Assembly (NCBI GenBank): GCA_023429995.1
Contig: JAEZCE010000052.1
Span: 252,103-316,102, forward strand
Origin: Bacillota bacterium
GTDB lineage: Bacteria; Bacillota; UBA4882; UBA8346
DNA: 64,000 bases
Direction of reading: 5' to 3'
The notes beneath the pieces are model-generated. The model worked only from the letters and a program-made list of their open reading frames with translations, searched no databases and had not been told where the DNA came from. Numbering within the stretch: position 1 is the stretch's first letter; each line of letters starts with the position of its first letter. Below, piece by piece: positions 37,034 to 46,104 of the stretch. The translations under genes and the position numbers were made by a program.

Positions 37034-37807
37034 TCAAAACTTCAAATGAATTCGCCATAATATTACCCCACAGAGGAGAACTGAAAAAATCAATACCATC
37101 CAGTCGCCGGGTTTTGCCTCAAACGCCGCAGGCGTCCTTTCTGTGGAGTAGCATCGCGATTCCATGGCATCCACCATTTCATCGGCCCTCTGAAAGGTTT
37201 GCAACATCAGGGGAAATACCAAAAAGATGATCCGGGTCACCGGATTTTTTCGTCCTGCAATACATCTTGCTTTTTGGGCATCCAGTATTTCCGAAGCCTG
37301 ATCAAAAATAAGCGGTACCAGTGTGAAGGTGAGACCGATCATGATGGCCACTTTGGCTTCGGGGACCAAAGGGACCGGGCGCAGTAACCATTGGGTTGCA
37401 TCCTTTAGGGTTGAAAGGGTTGTGGTTGCCGTTACGATCACGCTGATGGCGACCAATAAAAGAATGCGCCATCCGAAAAGTGATCCGGATATTAATCCTT
37501 CCCGGGTTGGATTCATGAAGGGCCAATGGGTTAAGGGAGTGCCCGGAGTGCTGAAGGAATGAACCAAAAACACCAAGGATACTAAAAAAATAAAATAGCG
37601 AAGCTCCAGGAAAAGTTTTTGAACCGGTAATTTGGAACTGAAAAGTACCAGCATCAAAAATATGGACAATATGATTAAATGGGGGATATGACTGGTGATG
37701 CTGATGGCGACGCTGAGCAAAACCATACAAATCAGTTTGAACCGTCCGTCCATATGGTGGATGAAGGAATCTTTGGGCAAATAATGATAAATGTTCAACT
37801 CAGCCAT
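37034..37807 (-). CDS. ecfT: ECF transporter transmembrane subunit EcfT (BioN-like)
   Basis: 257 residues, about five to six helices. The two coupling motifs are DAQKARCIAGRK and DAMESRCYSTER, each an A-R-G-like element that contacts the ATPases. IYHYLPKDSFIHHMDGRFKL is the usual N-terminus. It overlaps the ATPase gene by 13 bases. With BioY and EcfA it forms a biotin ECF importer. Confidence 0.92.
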   Translation of the reverse strand: MAELNIYHYLPKDSFIHHMDGRFKLICMVLLSVAISITSHIPHLIILSIFLMLVLFSSKLPVQKLFLELRYFIFLVSLVFLVHSFSTPGTPLTHWPFMNPTREGLISGSLFGWRILLLVAISVIVTATTTLSTLKDATQWLLRPVPLVPEAKVAIMIGLTFTLVPLIFDQASEILDAQKARCIAGRKNPVTRIIFLVFPLMLQTFQRADEMVDAMESRCYSTERTPAAFEAKPGDWMVLIFSVLLCGVILWRIHLKF

Positions 37808-38571
37808 GTCATCGTCTTTATGCTGCGGTCTTTCCCGAATGGCCGATGGATTCCGTAAGTTTCCAATTTTGCCATAAGGGTTTCGGGATGACCGTCTTGC
37901 ACAATTTGCCCTTTCTCCAGAATCATCAAGCGGTTTGCATGGGCAAGCACTTTTTCGAGTTCGTGGGTTACTAAAATAATGGTATGGCCTTTTTGATGCA
38001 GGGCCACGATTTGGGTCAGCACTTGAAGTACCCCCGGATAATCGAGGCCGGTGAAGGGTTCATCAAAAACGATGATTTCCGGATTCATGGCCAGAATTCC
38101 GGCAATGGCCAATCTGCGTTTTTGGCCACCGGATAAATTATGGGGAGGATGATCGGGAATTTTGCTGAGTCCCACTGCTTCGAGAGCCTGCAGAGCCCGC
38201 TTTTCAATTTCCAGACGTGGCAGGCCCAGGTTTTCAGGCCCGAAAGCCACATCCTCTTTGATGGTTTGGCCTACAATTTGATTATCGGAATTTTGGAAGA
38301 TCAGACCCACCTTTTTACGGGCTGTGGTCAGGTCGTCTTGAATAGGCCTCCCCTGGAGGAGCACTGTGCCATGGGTTGGCGTAAGCAACCCGTTGAAATG
38401 TCGCATCAAAACGGTTTTACCGGAACCGTTGGCTCCGGCGATAACCACAAATTCTCCGGGGCGGATTGCCAGGTTGATATCATGGATGGCGGTAAAACCG
38501 TTTGCGAAAGTATGGGTTAAATTTTTTGTTTCCAAGATGTTTTCAAAATTTGGATTCGGCTTGTTGTCCAT
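37795..38571 (-). CDS. ECF transporter ATP-binding subunit (BioM-like)
   Basis: 258 residues, one ABC ATPase. Walker A GANGSGKT, Q-loop IFQNSDNQI, signature LSGGQKRRLAIAG, Walker B IIVFDEPFTGLD and H-loop LVTHELE are intact. Only one ATPase is encoded, as in BioMNY, so it probably works as a homodimer. It follows bioY by 76 bases and overlaps ecfT. Confidence 0.93.
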   Translation of the reverse strand: MDNKPNPNFENILETKNLTHTFANGFTAIHDINLAIRPGEFVVIAGANGSGKTVLMRHFNGLLTPTHGTVLLQGRPIQDDLTTARKKVGLIFQNSDNQIVGQTIKEDVAFGPENLGLPRLEIEKRALQALEAVGLSKIPDHPPHNLSGGQKRRLAIAGILAMNPEIIVFDEPFTGLDYPGVLQVLTQIVALHQKGHTIILVTHELEKVLAHANRLMILEKGQIVQDGHPETLMAKLETYGIHRPFGKDRSIKTMTWLS

Positions 38572-38647
38572 TGGAAGATCCTGATTATATGTATTTTAAA
38601 AAGCTTCACTGGATGTTTTTTTACCGCTACAACGAGGAGGTTCAACT

Positions 38648-39205
38648 TTATTTTCTATCCGGTTCACTCTTTAATAATGGCCGCAGAGCTTGAGCTAATG
38701 CAATGGCGGCTATGATTTTGATGACCATGCCGATCATAAAGGGATAGACGCTAAGCACTAAAGCCTTATCCCAATTTATTTTCAGGACGGTTTTCAGCCA
38801 AAAGGCCCCGGGCGCATACAGAAGGATATTGCCCCCGATTAAAGCGGCCAAGTCTTTGAAACGGGATGGTTTTCCTTGCGAGCTGATCAGTCCGGCAATC
38901 CAGGCACAAAGTAAATATCCCCATAAGAATCCTCCCTTGGGTCCGATAAATACGGCCAGGCCGGCTGCGCCGCCTGCAAAGACCGGCAACCCAATTGCGC
39001 CTAGGAATAAGAATAATCCTACACTGGCTGCAGCAGCAGAAGCCCCCATGGTTAATCCCGCCAGCATGATGAAGAAATCCGTTAAAACAATGGGTAGGGG
39101 ACTCAAAGGGATAGGAAAACTGAGATATCCGCCAATAATATTCAATGCCGTGAAGAGAGAGATGAAAATGATCCTGCGAAGGTTCAGTGATTGAGATTGT
39201 CCCAT
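38648..39205 (-). CDS. bioY: Biotin-specific S-component BioY
   Basis: 185 residues, six helices. It shows PIPLSPLPIVLTDFFIMLAG, AIGLPVFAGGAAGLAVFIGP and GGFLWGYLLCAWIAG, the BioY motifs for biotin binding. First gene of bioY-ecfA-ecfT-bioB. It is transcribed from a promoter covered by a BirA operator, so biotin uptake and the last synthetic step are repressed together. Confidence 0.94.
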   Translation of the reverse strand: MGQSQSLNLRRIIFISLFTALNIIGGYLSFPIPLSPLPIVLTDFFIMLAGLTMGASAAAASVGLFLFLGAIGLPVFAGGAAGLAVFIGPKGGFLWGYLLCAWIAGLISSQGKPSRFKDLAALIGGNILLYAPGAFWLKTVLKINWDKALVLSVYPFMIGMVIKIIAAIALAQALRPLLKSEPDRK

Positions 39206-39252
39206 CAGTGCACTTCCTTTATTTAGTCAGTTTATTTTTCCAAGTTGAGGAT

Positions 39253-39315
39253 ATTGTAATTGAAAATATTCCGATTGTCAACCATCAAAAAAGCAAAGGT
39301 TTACAATCGGAATAT
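39253..39315 (-). promoter_or_regulatory. BirA operator overlapping the bioY promoter
   Basis: TTGTCAACC (39275-39283), a 14-base spacer and GGTTTACAA (39298-39306) form a BirA half-site pair. The dyad extends outward: ATATTCCGATTGT to the left and ACAATCGGAATAT to the right (39266-39315, one mismatch per arm). On the minus strand TTGACA (39281-39276) and TACAAT (39258-39253), 17 bases apart, form the bioY promoter, and the -35 lies inside the operator. A bifunctional BirA with an HTH domain is predicted elsewhere in the genome. Confidence 0.85.
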
Positions 39316-39411
39316 CCCTTTTCTTAAGCTAGCCCTATTGTCGGTTCAATGATATAGTAAAATTATTATGGTCTATTTCGATGCTTGATTTTGGGAAAGA
39401 GGAATCTATCC

Positions 39412-39981
39412 ATGTACACTATTGGTGAACTCCGCAAAAAAGTAGGCTTATCACGTAGCGCCTTGTTATATTATGATGATATTGGCCTCTTAAAGCCTTC
39501 TGCCAGAACGGAAACAAATTACCGCTGTTACACTGAGGAGGATTTCGAGAGACTCAAACAAATTTGCCTCTATCGGGATGCCGGAATGGCGCTGGAGGAA
39601 ATTGGGCGGATGCTGGATTCGACCCTAACCAATAAAACCCCTATTTTAGAAAAACAGTTGCAGAATTTAGGCCACGAAATGCGAAAACTTACTTTGCAAC
39701 GGCAAATCATTACCCGGATTATGATTCAAAAAGAGCACCCTGACCTTAAAATGGCAGAATCTCAAATCCGTTCCACCAAAGATGCCTTTGTAAAGGTGCT
39801 GGCCTGCGTGGGATTTGATGATCGTGAATTTATGAAACTGCATCAAGAATTCGAAAAATCTTTTCCCGATGAACACCAAGTCTTTTTAGAAGTTTTGGGC
39901 ATACCCCCGGGACAGATTGCTCAAATTCGAGAGTGCGCCAGAGAGCCGGGAATCGAGTCTTGCGTTGTGGATAACCGGTAA
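39412..39981 (+). CDS. MerR-family transcriptional regulator
   Basis: ATG 39412 has GAGGAA upstream. 189 residues. The MerR winged helix is clear: YTIGELRKKVGLSRSALLYY, then DDIGLLKPSARTETNYRCYT and LKQICLYRDAGMALEEIGRM. The C-terminal part is helical and lacks metal-binding cysteines, so it belongs to the effector-binding type for drugs or small molecules. The next gene is an MFS exporter, and a MerR-type 19-base spacer promoter lies between them. Confidence 0.88.
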   Translation: MYTIGELRKKVGLSRSALLYYDDIGLLKPSARTETNYRCYTEEDFERLKQICLYRDAGMALEEIGRMLDSTLTNKTPILEKQLQNLGHEMRKLTLQRQIITRIMIQKEHPDLKMAESQIRSTKDAFVKVLACVGFDDREFMKLHQEFEKSFPDEHQVFLEVLGIPPGQIAQIRECAREPGIESCVVDNR

Positions 39982-40014
39982 AATATAAAAAAATAGTTTT
40001 GTTCCCATGCCTGC

Positions 40015-40045
40015 TTGACCTGATCATAACTTTATAGTTTAGAAT
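40015..40045 (+). promoter_or_regulatory. MerR-type promoter with 19-base spacer
   Basis: TTGACC (40015-40020) and TAGAAT (40040-40045) are separated by 19 bases. The spacer contains AACT-TTAT-AGTT. MerR regulators act on such over-long spacers by twisting DNA. It lies in front of the MFS gene. Confidence 0.5.
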
Positions 40046-40094
40046 TTAACTATATTGGCATGTACACACATTGAAGAGGGCAGGTATCTTGATC

Positions 40095-41315
40095 ATGGAA
40101 AATGTTTTGATAAACCGAAACTTTATTTTGTTATGGATTGGCAGGCTGGTGTCCCAAGTCGGGGACAAATTTTATGGGATCGCTCTGGCATGGTGGGTTT
40201 TGCAAAAAACCCAATCACCGGTTATTATGGGAATGTTAATGGTTACTTCCGCATTGCCGGGATTATTGATTGCTCCATGGGCAGGCGTCTATATCGACCG
40301 CTGGTACCGCAAACCGGTCATTGTCGTTGCCGATGTCGCCCGGGGATTATTTGTTTTAGCCGTTGCAATACTTTCAATGCTGCACAGGTTGGAATTATGG
40401 CATGTTTTCGTCACAGCCGCAATCATTTCCCTGGGTTCGATTTTCTATGATCCAACTATCCAAGCCGTTTTACCCCAAATTGTCCCCAAAGAACAATTAC
40501 CCAAGGCAAACAGTTATAGTCAAATCATCGGTGGTGTCAGCACGGTGCTCGGACCTGTTTTGGGGGCGATGTCGGTAAGTTTATTCAGTTATGCAGTTGT
40601 CTTTTCATTCAATGGCATATCCTATTTTGTTTCAGCTGTCTGCGCCGGATTCATGATGATTCCGAGTAGTTGCAGCACAGAAGCAACATCCCGGATAAAG
40701 GGGAAAACCTGGGATGATCTGCAAGAGGGAATTAGATTTTTATTTTGTCAAAGAAGCATCTTTATTATCGTCATCCTGATCGGACTCACGCATTTCTTTT
40801 TCGGAGGTTTATTGGTTTCCTTGCCTTTTTTAGCAGGGGCGCTTGAGGGGAAAGGAGTGCAAAATCTGGGGTACTTTGAAGCCATGATGGGGGTGGGGCT
40901 GATTTTGGGTTCCCTTTATACGGGTTTAAAAGCCAAAAGTACTCTCAAGGATAGGTATCTTTTCCTATTCATTTTAATCTTGGGTATCGGTGACTTTTTT
41001 ATTGGAGTATTGAAGGGACTGAATGTTTGTACACTTACTCCCTATTTGTTGGTAATGATGATGGTTGGCGCGGCAGTCGCCAACGCTTCGATTTATTGGC
41101 AGTCGATTCTCCAAATGAAGACACCCGGTGGGATGGCGGGCCGGATTTTCAGTATTTCCACCATGGTGGGTAATTTTTTCTTGCCACTGGCATACGGATT
41201 ATTCGGCTTTTGGTTACAATCGATTTCCCTGATGATTCTGATGAGCATTTCCGGAGTCTGCCTTATAATATTGAGTGTAATTTTGTTTGCCGGTTACTCT
41301 AAAGAGCGCGCTTAA
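40095..41315 (+). CDS. MFS transporter, macrolide-efflux (DHA3) like
   Basis: 406 residues, 12 helices. NRNFILLWIGRLVSQVGDKFYG at the start, PGLLIAPWAGVYIDRWYRK as motif A and an IIGGVSTVLGPVLGAM helix match the MefA/DHA3 group, which exports drugs. ATG 40095 is chosen; TTG 40071 or 40089 are in frame. Probably regulated by the upstream MerR protein. Confidence 0.85.
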   Translation: MENVLINRNFILLWIGRLVSQVGDKFYGIALAWWVLQKTQSPVIMGMLMVTSALPGLLIAPWAGVYIDRWYRKPVIVVADVARGLFVLAVAILSMLHRLELWHVFVTAAIISLGSIFYDPTIQAVLPQIVPKEQLPKANSYSQIIGGVSTVLGPVLGAMSVSLFSYAVVFSFNGISYFVSAVCAGFMMIPSSCSTEATSRIKGKTWDDLQEGIRFLFCQRSIFIIVILIGLTHFFFGGLLVSLPFLAGALEGKGVQNLGYFEAMMGVGLILGSLYTGLKAKSTLKDRYLFLFILILGIGDFFIGVLKGLNVCTLTPYLLVMMMVGAAVANASIYWQSILQMKTPGGMAGRIFSISTMVGNFFLPLAYGLFGFWLQSISLMILMSISGVCLIILSVILFAGYSKERA

Positions 41316-41409
41316 AGCGAAGTTTCATTTTGTAAAGCAGGCCGGTATCGGAGAGGCTGCTAAATTATTAGTTTGATCCGGGAACAAACAATTATATTGA
41401 TTTACTCGC

Positions 41410-41438
41410 TTGACCGGGACCTAAGCGGATCATATAAT
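41410..41438 (+). promoter_or_regulatory. Strong sigma-A promoter in a gene-poor region
   Basis: TTGACC (41410-41415), 17-base spacer, TATAAT (41433-41438). It fires into a region without a normal gene and defines the candidate RNA at 41445-41765. Confidence 0.75.
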
Positions 41439-41444
41439 GAATAG

Positions 41445-41765
41445 GGAAGTTAAATTTTTACAGGCGAAAGGAGTGTTGTTGATGATTGAAATTCAAACTG
41501 AGGTGGCTGTTTCTTAACTAAATACCGGCAGAAAGCTTGGCGCCGCGAAGTTGGATGAATCATTTAGGGAAGGTATCTTTTGAATTGCCGTACCTTTTAT
41601 TGTTATGCGCGGGTATTAGGAATCTGCCGGGAGCGCGTGCAAGCGCATGCGCGTTTGAATAACCCTATTAGCCTGAATATGAGTAAAAGATCGGCATGGT
41701 GAAGGTTATCCATGCTTTTTTATTTGCCGGAAAGGCCGCGGGAGTTATTTGCCGCGGCTCTTTTA
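41445..41765 (+). ncRNA. Candidate structured non-coding RNA or leader transcript
   Basis: A region of about 320 bases lies between a near-consensus promoter and a terminator-like hairpin (GCCGCGG/CCGCGGC, 41730-41756, followed by CTCTTTT). A long-range stem CCGGCAGA (from 41523) / TCTGCCGG (from 41630) closes about 100 bases containing AAGGTA/TACCTT. A further hairpin GCGCGTGC/GCGCATGCGC lies at 41633-41657. No known riboswitch class was recognised. Confidence 0.4.
41482..41517 (+). CDS. Possible 11-residue leader peptide
   Basis: AAAGGAG followed nine bases later by ATG opens an 11-codon frame, MIEIQTEVAVS, then TAA. The RBS is much better than chance. It could be a leader peptide in the candidate RNA or the start of a lost gene. 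Confidence 0.3.
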   Translation: MIEIQTEVAVS

Positions 41766-41829
41766 TGCCTATTTTGATTTTTCGCACCAAAATAAAAAAC
41801 TTCAAAAGATGAAGGGCGGCAACAAATCG

Positions 41830-42102
41830 ATGGAATACAAAAATGCTAAAAATTTGCTTCCGGAGTGGTTGCTTTCAAAAGTTCAAGATTATGTACAGGG
41901 GGAATTGGTTTATATTCCCAAGCCTCAAAACGAGAGAAGCGGCTGGGGGGCGGCGAACGGGACCCGTGAAAAATACCGGGAACGGAATCGGGAAATCGAG
42001 AATTTTTATCGTATGGGCGTCACCATTGGCGAGCTCTCTCAAAAATACAACCTTTCCGATGACAGCATCCGCAAGATTGTGTGGGGAATGAAACAGCATT
42101 AG
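41830..42102 (+). CDS. CD3324-family protein
   Basis: 90 residues, ATG 41830. EYKNAKNLLPEWLLSKVQDY, then VQGELVYIPKP, GTREKYRERNREIENFYRMG and LSQKYNLSDDSIRKIVW match the small CD3324-like proteins of clostridia, which contain a C-terminal helix-turn-helix resembling resolvase or sigma-region-4 modules. A DNA-binding role is likely. The stretch QGELVYIPK is conserved in the family. Starts earlier in the frame (41749, 41809) lie inside the terminator region. Confidence 0.8.
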   Translation: MEYKNAKNLLPEWLLSKVQDYVQGELVYIPKPQNERSGWGAANGTREKYRERNREIENFYRMGVTIGELSQKYNLSDDSIRKIVWGMKQH

Positions 42103-42176
42103 GGCGGTAAAAAAATCAGGGAGTTTCATTACCCATATGTTATAATAAATGGGTAAAGATGGAAGGGGGTTCTGCG

Positions 42177-44021
42177 GTGAAACGACATTCCTCAATGATG
42201 ATAATGAGTTTTGCAATTTTGCTTTTGTTTTGCTGTTTGGTCCTGGATGATAAACCTCTCCTTTATGCCGATCATCCCATGGAAGGTTTTCTTCAAAAGC
42301 TATTGGATTCCATGAGTTTGGATGAAAAAATCGGTCAAATGATTCAGCCCGAGCAAAATTCGATTTACCCAATTTCCGATATTGCGAATTACGGTATTGG
42401 TTCCGTATTGAGTAGCGGGGATGGAATTATTCCCGGAACTACAGCGGAACAAGTCGCTGAGATGGTTGATTCCTGCCAGGCCGCAGCGCTGCAAACGAGG
42501 CTCAAAATTCCGCTTCTTTATGGAATCGATGCGGTCCATGGCTTTGCAAGTATTGCGGGTACGACCGTCTTTCCCCATAACATCGGGATGGGGGCTGCGG
42601 GGTCTTCTGATTTGATAACAGAAGAAGCTCGGGTCACTGCCGAAGAAATGGCCGGCGTCGGAATTCGCTGGACCTTTGCGCCTTGTGTTGCTGTGGCTAG
42701 AGATATCCGTTGGGGCCGTACTTATGAAAGTTTTGGCGAAACTCCGGAAATTAATTCGCTGCTTGGCGCGGCTGCAGTAACCGGTTTGCAGGGCGATAAT
42801 TTTCAAAGCCCCGTGAGCGTGCTGGCGTGTGTGAAACATTATCTGGGAGACGGAGGAACATCATTTGGCAGTGGCCTTATGGGCGGCAATGACCAGGGAG
42901 AGACCACGGCCTCTGAAGAAGAGATGCGCAGATTATACCTACCGCCTTATGTCGCTGCGGTGAAGGCGGGGGCCAGAACGGTAATGGTCTCTTACAGCAG
43001 TTGGAACGGAGAGAAATTGCACGGCTGTCGCTATCTGATTACTCAGGTTCTTAAAGAAGAACTGGGATTGAAGGGCTTTGTGGTTTCTGATTTTCGTGGT
43101 TTTGAAAAGCTGCCCGGAAGTTATCAGGAGCGAATCGTTGCTGCTGTTAATGGTGGAATTGATATGTTTATGGGGCCATCCGATTATCGGCTCCTCCTAT
43201 CAACACTCAAGGAACTGGTGGAGAACGGTCAAGTTTCCGTGAGCCGGATCAATGATGCGGTGACTCGGATCTTACAGGTGAAATATGAGATGGGATTATT
43301 TGAGCGGCCTTATGCGAACCGGAATATGTTAAAATCCATAGGCTCCCCTGAACACCGGGAAGTGGCCCGACGTTGCGTCCAGGCGTCATTGGTGTTGTTG
43401 AAAAACAAGGGATTACGGAATCGTGGGCTCTTGCCTTTGCCCAAGGATCTAAAAAGAATAGTGGTAGCGGGGAGAGCTGCCGATGATATTGGCATCCAGT
43501 GTGGGGGATGGACGGTAGCATGGCAGGGTCAAAGTGGAGAAATCACCGAAGGCACCACAATATTGGAAGCGGTTCGGCGGACCGTTTCCCGGCATACAGT
43601 GGTAACTTATACGCAAGATGGCCAGGCATCCAAGAATAACGATGTTGCAATTGTCGTGGTGGGTGAAAGGCCTTATGCCGAATTTCAGGGAGATATCCTT
43701 AGTACGTCAGGTCTTGGGCTTTCTGCCGTTGACAGGCAGACGGTTGAAAATATCAAGAAACTGAAGATTCCGATGGTTGTTATTTTAATTTCAGGACGTC
43801 CGCTACTCATTGCGGATACATTGAAGCAGAGTGATGCGTTCATCGAGGCTTGGCTGCCCGGAACGGAGGGACAGGGAGTGGCCGATGTTCTTTTTGGGGA
43901 TTACCATCCGACGGGGAGGCTTCCTCTGAGTTGGCCTAAAGATGGAAATCAGGTCCCGCTTCATATCGGCGATGAGCCCTATGATCCCTTATTTCCATAT
44001 GGGGATGGTTTGAGTTATTAA
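42177..44021 (+). CDS. Secreted glycoside hydrolase family 3 beta-glucosidase
   Basis: GTG 42177 is likely (GGAAGGGGG before it); ATG 42159 is in frame. About 614 residues. A signal peptide (MMIMSFAILLLFCCLVLDD) is followed by the GH3 (alpha/beta)8 barrel: LDEKIGQMIQPEQNSI, GIDAVHGFASIAGTTVFPHN, CVKHYLGDGGT and the nucleophile aspartate in GFVVSDFRGFEKL, where SDW is usual. The C-terminal sandwich has VVVGERPYAEFQGD, the likely acid/base region, and GRLPLSWPKDGNQVP. There is no C-terminal FnIII domain. It would cleave beta-glucosides outside the inner membrane. Confidence 0.92.
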   Translation: MKRHSSMMIMSFAILLLFCCLVLDDKPLLYADHPMEGFLQKLLDSMSLDEKIGQMIQPEQNSIYPISDIANYGIGSVLSSGDGIIPGTTAEQVAEMVDSCQAAALQTRLKIPLLYGIDAVHGFASIAGTTVFPHNIGMGAAGSSDLITEEARVTAEEMAGVGIRWTFAPCVAVARDIRWGRTYESFGETPEINSLLGAAAVTGLQGDNFQSPVSVLACVKHYLGDGGTSFGSGLMGGNDQGETTASEEEMRRLYLPPYVAAVKAGARTVMVSYSSWNGEKLHGCRYLITQVLKEELGLKGFVVSDFRGFEKLPGSYQERIVAAVNGGIDMFMGPSDYRLLLSTLKELVENGQVSVSRINDAVTRILQVKYEMGLFERPYANRNMLKSIGSPEHREVARRCVQASLVLLKNKGLRNRGLLPLPKDLKRIVVAGRAADDIGIQCGGWTVAWQGQSGEITEGTTILEAVRRTVSRHTVVTYTQDGQASKNNDVAIVVVGERPYAEFQGDILSTSGLGLSAVDRQTVENIKKLKIPMVVILISGRPLLIADTLKQSDAFIEAWLPGTEGQGVADVLFGDYHPTGRLPLSWPKDGNQVPLHIGDEPYDPLFPYGDGLSY

Positions 44022-44186
44022 GGGGTTTTGATGATGGAACGGATCCGCTGCTTTCAGGCTCCTCAATAGGGGTTCAGGGGAATTTCCTTGAGATTAGTCG
44101 GGATTTCTCAAAAATAATGCCTTTTGTCTATGGCGGACTTTGTCATTTTCTCATATGATACATCAGGAAATAGGCGAGGTGAGAAG

Positions 44187-44480
44187 ATGATGAATTCTTC
44201 AAAGACATTTGCATATATCGTTCAATCCGAGGACACGTTTGAAAATTTGGCCAAGCGATATGGGACCACTGTAGAAACAATTATGGAAATCAATCCCCTG
44301 ATGGACTCCGATTATCTAGTGATGGGGCAAGTTATTGCGATGCCGGGAGATCCTCCTTCGGCGCGAGGACCCCGGTTTGGAGAAAGACGCCGGGCTGAAC
44401 TGGAACGAAGGCGAAGAAGAGAACTTGAGCGAAGACGCCGCCGGATGGAGTATGGCCGGAGGCGGCGGAGGATGTCCTAA
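44187..44480 (+). CDS. LysM-domain protein with an arginine-rich tail
   Basis: ATG 44187 has GAGGTGAG upstream. 97 residues. A single LysM (about 8-52: YIVQSEDTFENLAKRYGTTV, ETIMEINPLMDSDYLVMGQV) binds peptidoglycan or cortex. The tail is nearly all Arg and Glu (ERRRAELERRRRRELERRRR), reminiscent of basic spore-coat or nucleic-acid-binding tails. No signal peptide is present, so a mother-cell coat or cortex protein such as the SafA/SpoVID group is conceivable. Confidence 0.75.
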   Translation: MMNSSKTFAYIVQSEDTFENLAKRYGTTVETIMEINPLMDSDYLVMGQVIAMPGDPPSARGPRFGERRRAELERRRRRELERRRRRMEYGRRRRRMS

Positions 44481-44646
44481 GGGGTATGGTATTTCGATCG
44501 ATATCAAAAAGTGGGACCGGGTTTTACAAATCTTTAACGAAAAACCGTAATCACTTTTGGATTGGCGGGTGTATGCTTATAGAAGAGAAATATTAGGAAT
44601 AGAGTGCTTTTTTTCATAAAATGTCAAGAAAGATGTTAATCATAGA

Positions 44647-45768
44647 ATGAAAGACTTTATAAAGTTGCTGCAAGCAAAGGGTTTATTGTATGGATATCTT
44701 ATCACGTTGCTGGTGTTGCTTTTTGGCGGCGTGATATTCATCCATGCTCCAACGACCGCTCTGCCGGACTCTGAAGAACCCGATACGGATTTTTCGCCCT
44801 TAAAGCCATATATCCTGACAGAAATGAAAAAAAATAAGCTGCCGGGGCTTTCCTTGGCTATTTTTAATGATAAGGGAATCGAATACACTGAAGGATTTGG
44901 GGTTAAAAACGCCAGCACCGGAGAACCGGTTGATAAAACAACCATTTTCGAGGCAGCCTCCTTTAGTAAAACCTTAACCGCTTATGCCGCTCTTATTTTA
45001 ATGGAACAAGGAAAATTGTCTTTGGATGTGCCGCTAAACCAATACTTGAAAGAAGAGTATCTTCCGGATCCCAAATATGCCGGTAAAATTACGCTGCGAA
45101 TGATTCTTACCCATACTTCGGGACTTTCGAATGCTTCCGACGGAGGCGACCGGAAGGTATACTTTCCGCCTGGAAGTTACTTTTCATATTCAGGCGCCGG
45201 GTTCCGTTACCTTCAACAAGTGTTGGAAGACGTAACCGGTTTGCCTTTTGACCAATTTATGGATCAAACCATTATCAAGCCTTTATCGATGAATTCAAGT
45301 TCTTTTGTTTTGACGAAAGAGATGGAAACCTTGCTTGCCAACGGCCATGAGGGGGGGAAAAGCACCCCCATTACGAAAAAGAACGTTAATGCGGCTTACA
45401 GTTTATTGTCTACCCCGACCGACATGGCTAAATTTAATATGGAGATTTGTCACCCCGCCCTGCTGAAGCAGGAGACCGTGGATCAAATGCTCAGTCCGAT
45501 GGTGAAATGGCGGAGTAATATTTATTGGGGCCTGGGGATGGGCCTTTTGCAGCGCCCGGGAGAGGATTTTTATTGGCATTGGGGAAACAATTATTATTAT
45601 TGCAGCATGATGATTACAGGGAAAACGTCGAAGCAAGGTGTGATCATTATGACAAACGGCAATACGGGAATGAAGGTCGCCCAAAGATTGGCCGTTAAAG
45701 TCATCAATGAGTATGTTTTGGCTGAAGATAATAAAATCGAGTCCGGGACGTTTGACTTTCTATTATAA
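44647..45768 (+). CDS. Membrane-anchored serine hydrolase, class C beta-lactamase family
   Basis: 373 residues with an N-terminal helix (YGYLITLLVLLFGGVIFIHA). The catalytic S-x-x-K is in EAASFSKTLTAY. The second element is YFSYSGAGF (Y-S-x) and the third is HWGNN. TSGLSNASDG and LSTPTDMAKF are further marks of the family. It may be an esterase or D-peptidase; it is not necessarily a beta-lactamase. Followed by a strong terminator. Confidence 0.85.
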   Translation: MKDFIKLLQAKGLLYGYLITLLVLLFGGVIFIHAPTTALPDSEEPDTDFSPLKPYILTEMKKNKLPGLSLAIFNDKGIEYTEGFGVKNASTGEPVDKTTIFEAASFSKTLTAYAALILMEQGKLSLDVPLNQYLKEEYLPDPKYAGKITLRMILTHTSGLSNASDGGDRKVYFPPGSYFSYSGAGFRYLQQVLEDVTGLPFDQFMDQTIIKPLSMNSSSFVLTKEMETLLANGHEGGKSTPITKKNVNAAYSLLSTPTDMAKFNMEICHPALLKQETVDQMLSPMVKWRSNIYWGLGMGLLQRPGEDFYWHWGNNYYYCSMMITGKTSKQGVIIMTNGNTGMKVAQRLAVKVINEYVLAEDNKIESGTFDFLL

Positions 45769-45782
45769 AATTAAAAGCCAAG

Positions 45783-45821
45783 AAAAAGGGACAGCTCAGA
45801 GAAAGAGTTGTCCCTTTTTTA
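45783..45821 (+). terminator. Rho-independent terminator
   Basis: AAAAGGGACAGCTC pairs with GAGTTGTCCCTTTT (one wobble) around a 7-base loop, with T-run. Confidence 0.85.
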
Positions 45822-46104
45822 ATTGGGCGAAAGAGCAAGCATAACTTGAAAAAGATAAAATATTAATAGTCTTCCGCAGAAAATGAAAAAATTCCGGCGT
45901 TGTGAAGAAACAATGAATAGGATATTATAGAACAAGAATTATCTTATTCCTATAAAAATCCACTTTAATAATATCACAAGAAGCGGTTTTTGTCAATCCC
46001 TTTGCGAGTACGGATTTTTTCTTTCATTCTGGGCGTGGGCTTCATTAAAAAACATGGTTATAAAGATAAATCAGCTTGGTTCCAACTCAAGCCGCCTATT
46101 TATT

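Noticed and set aside
44647..45768. Antibiotic-resistance beta-lactamase
   Set aside because: The motifs are those of the broad serine hydrolase family (YSG rather than YSN, no clear KTG), so resistance cannot be claimed.
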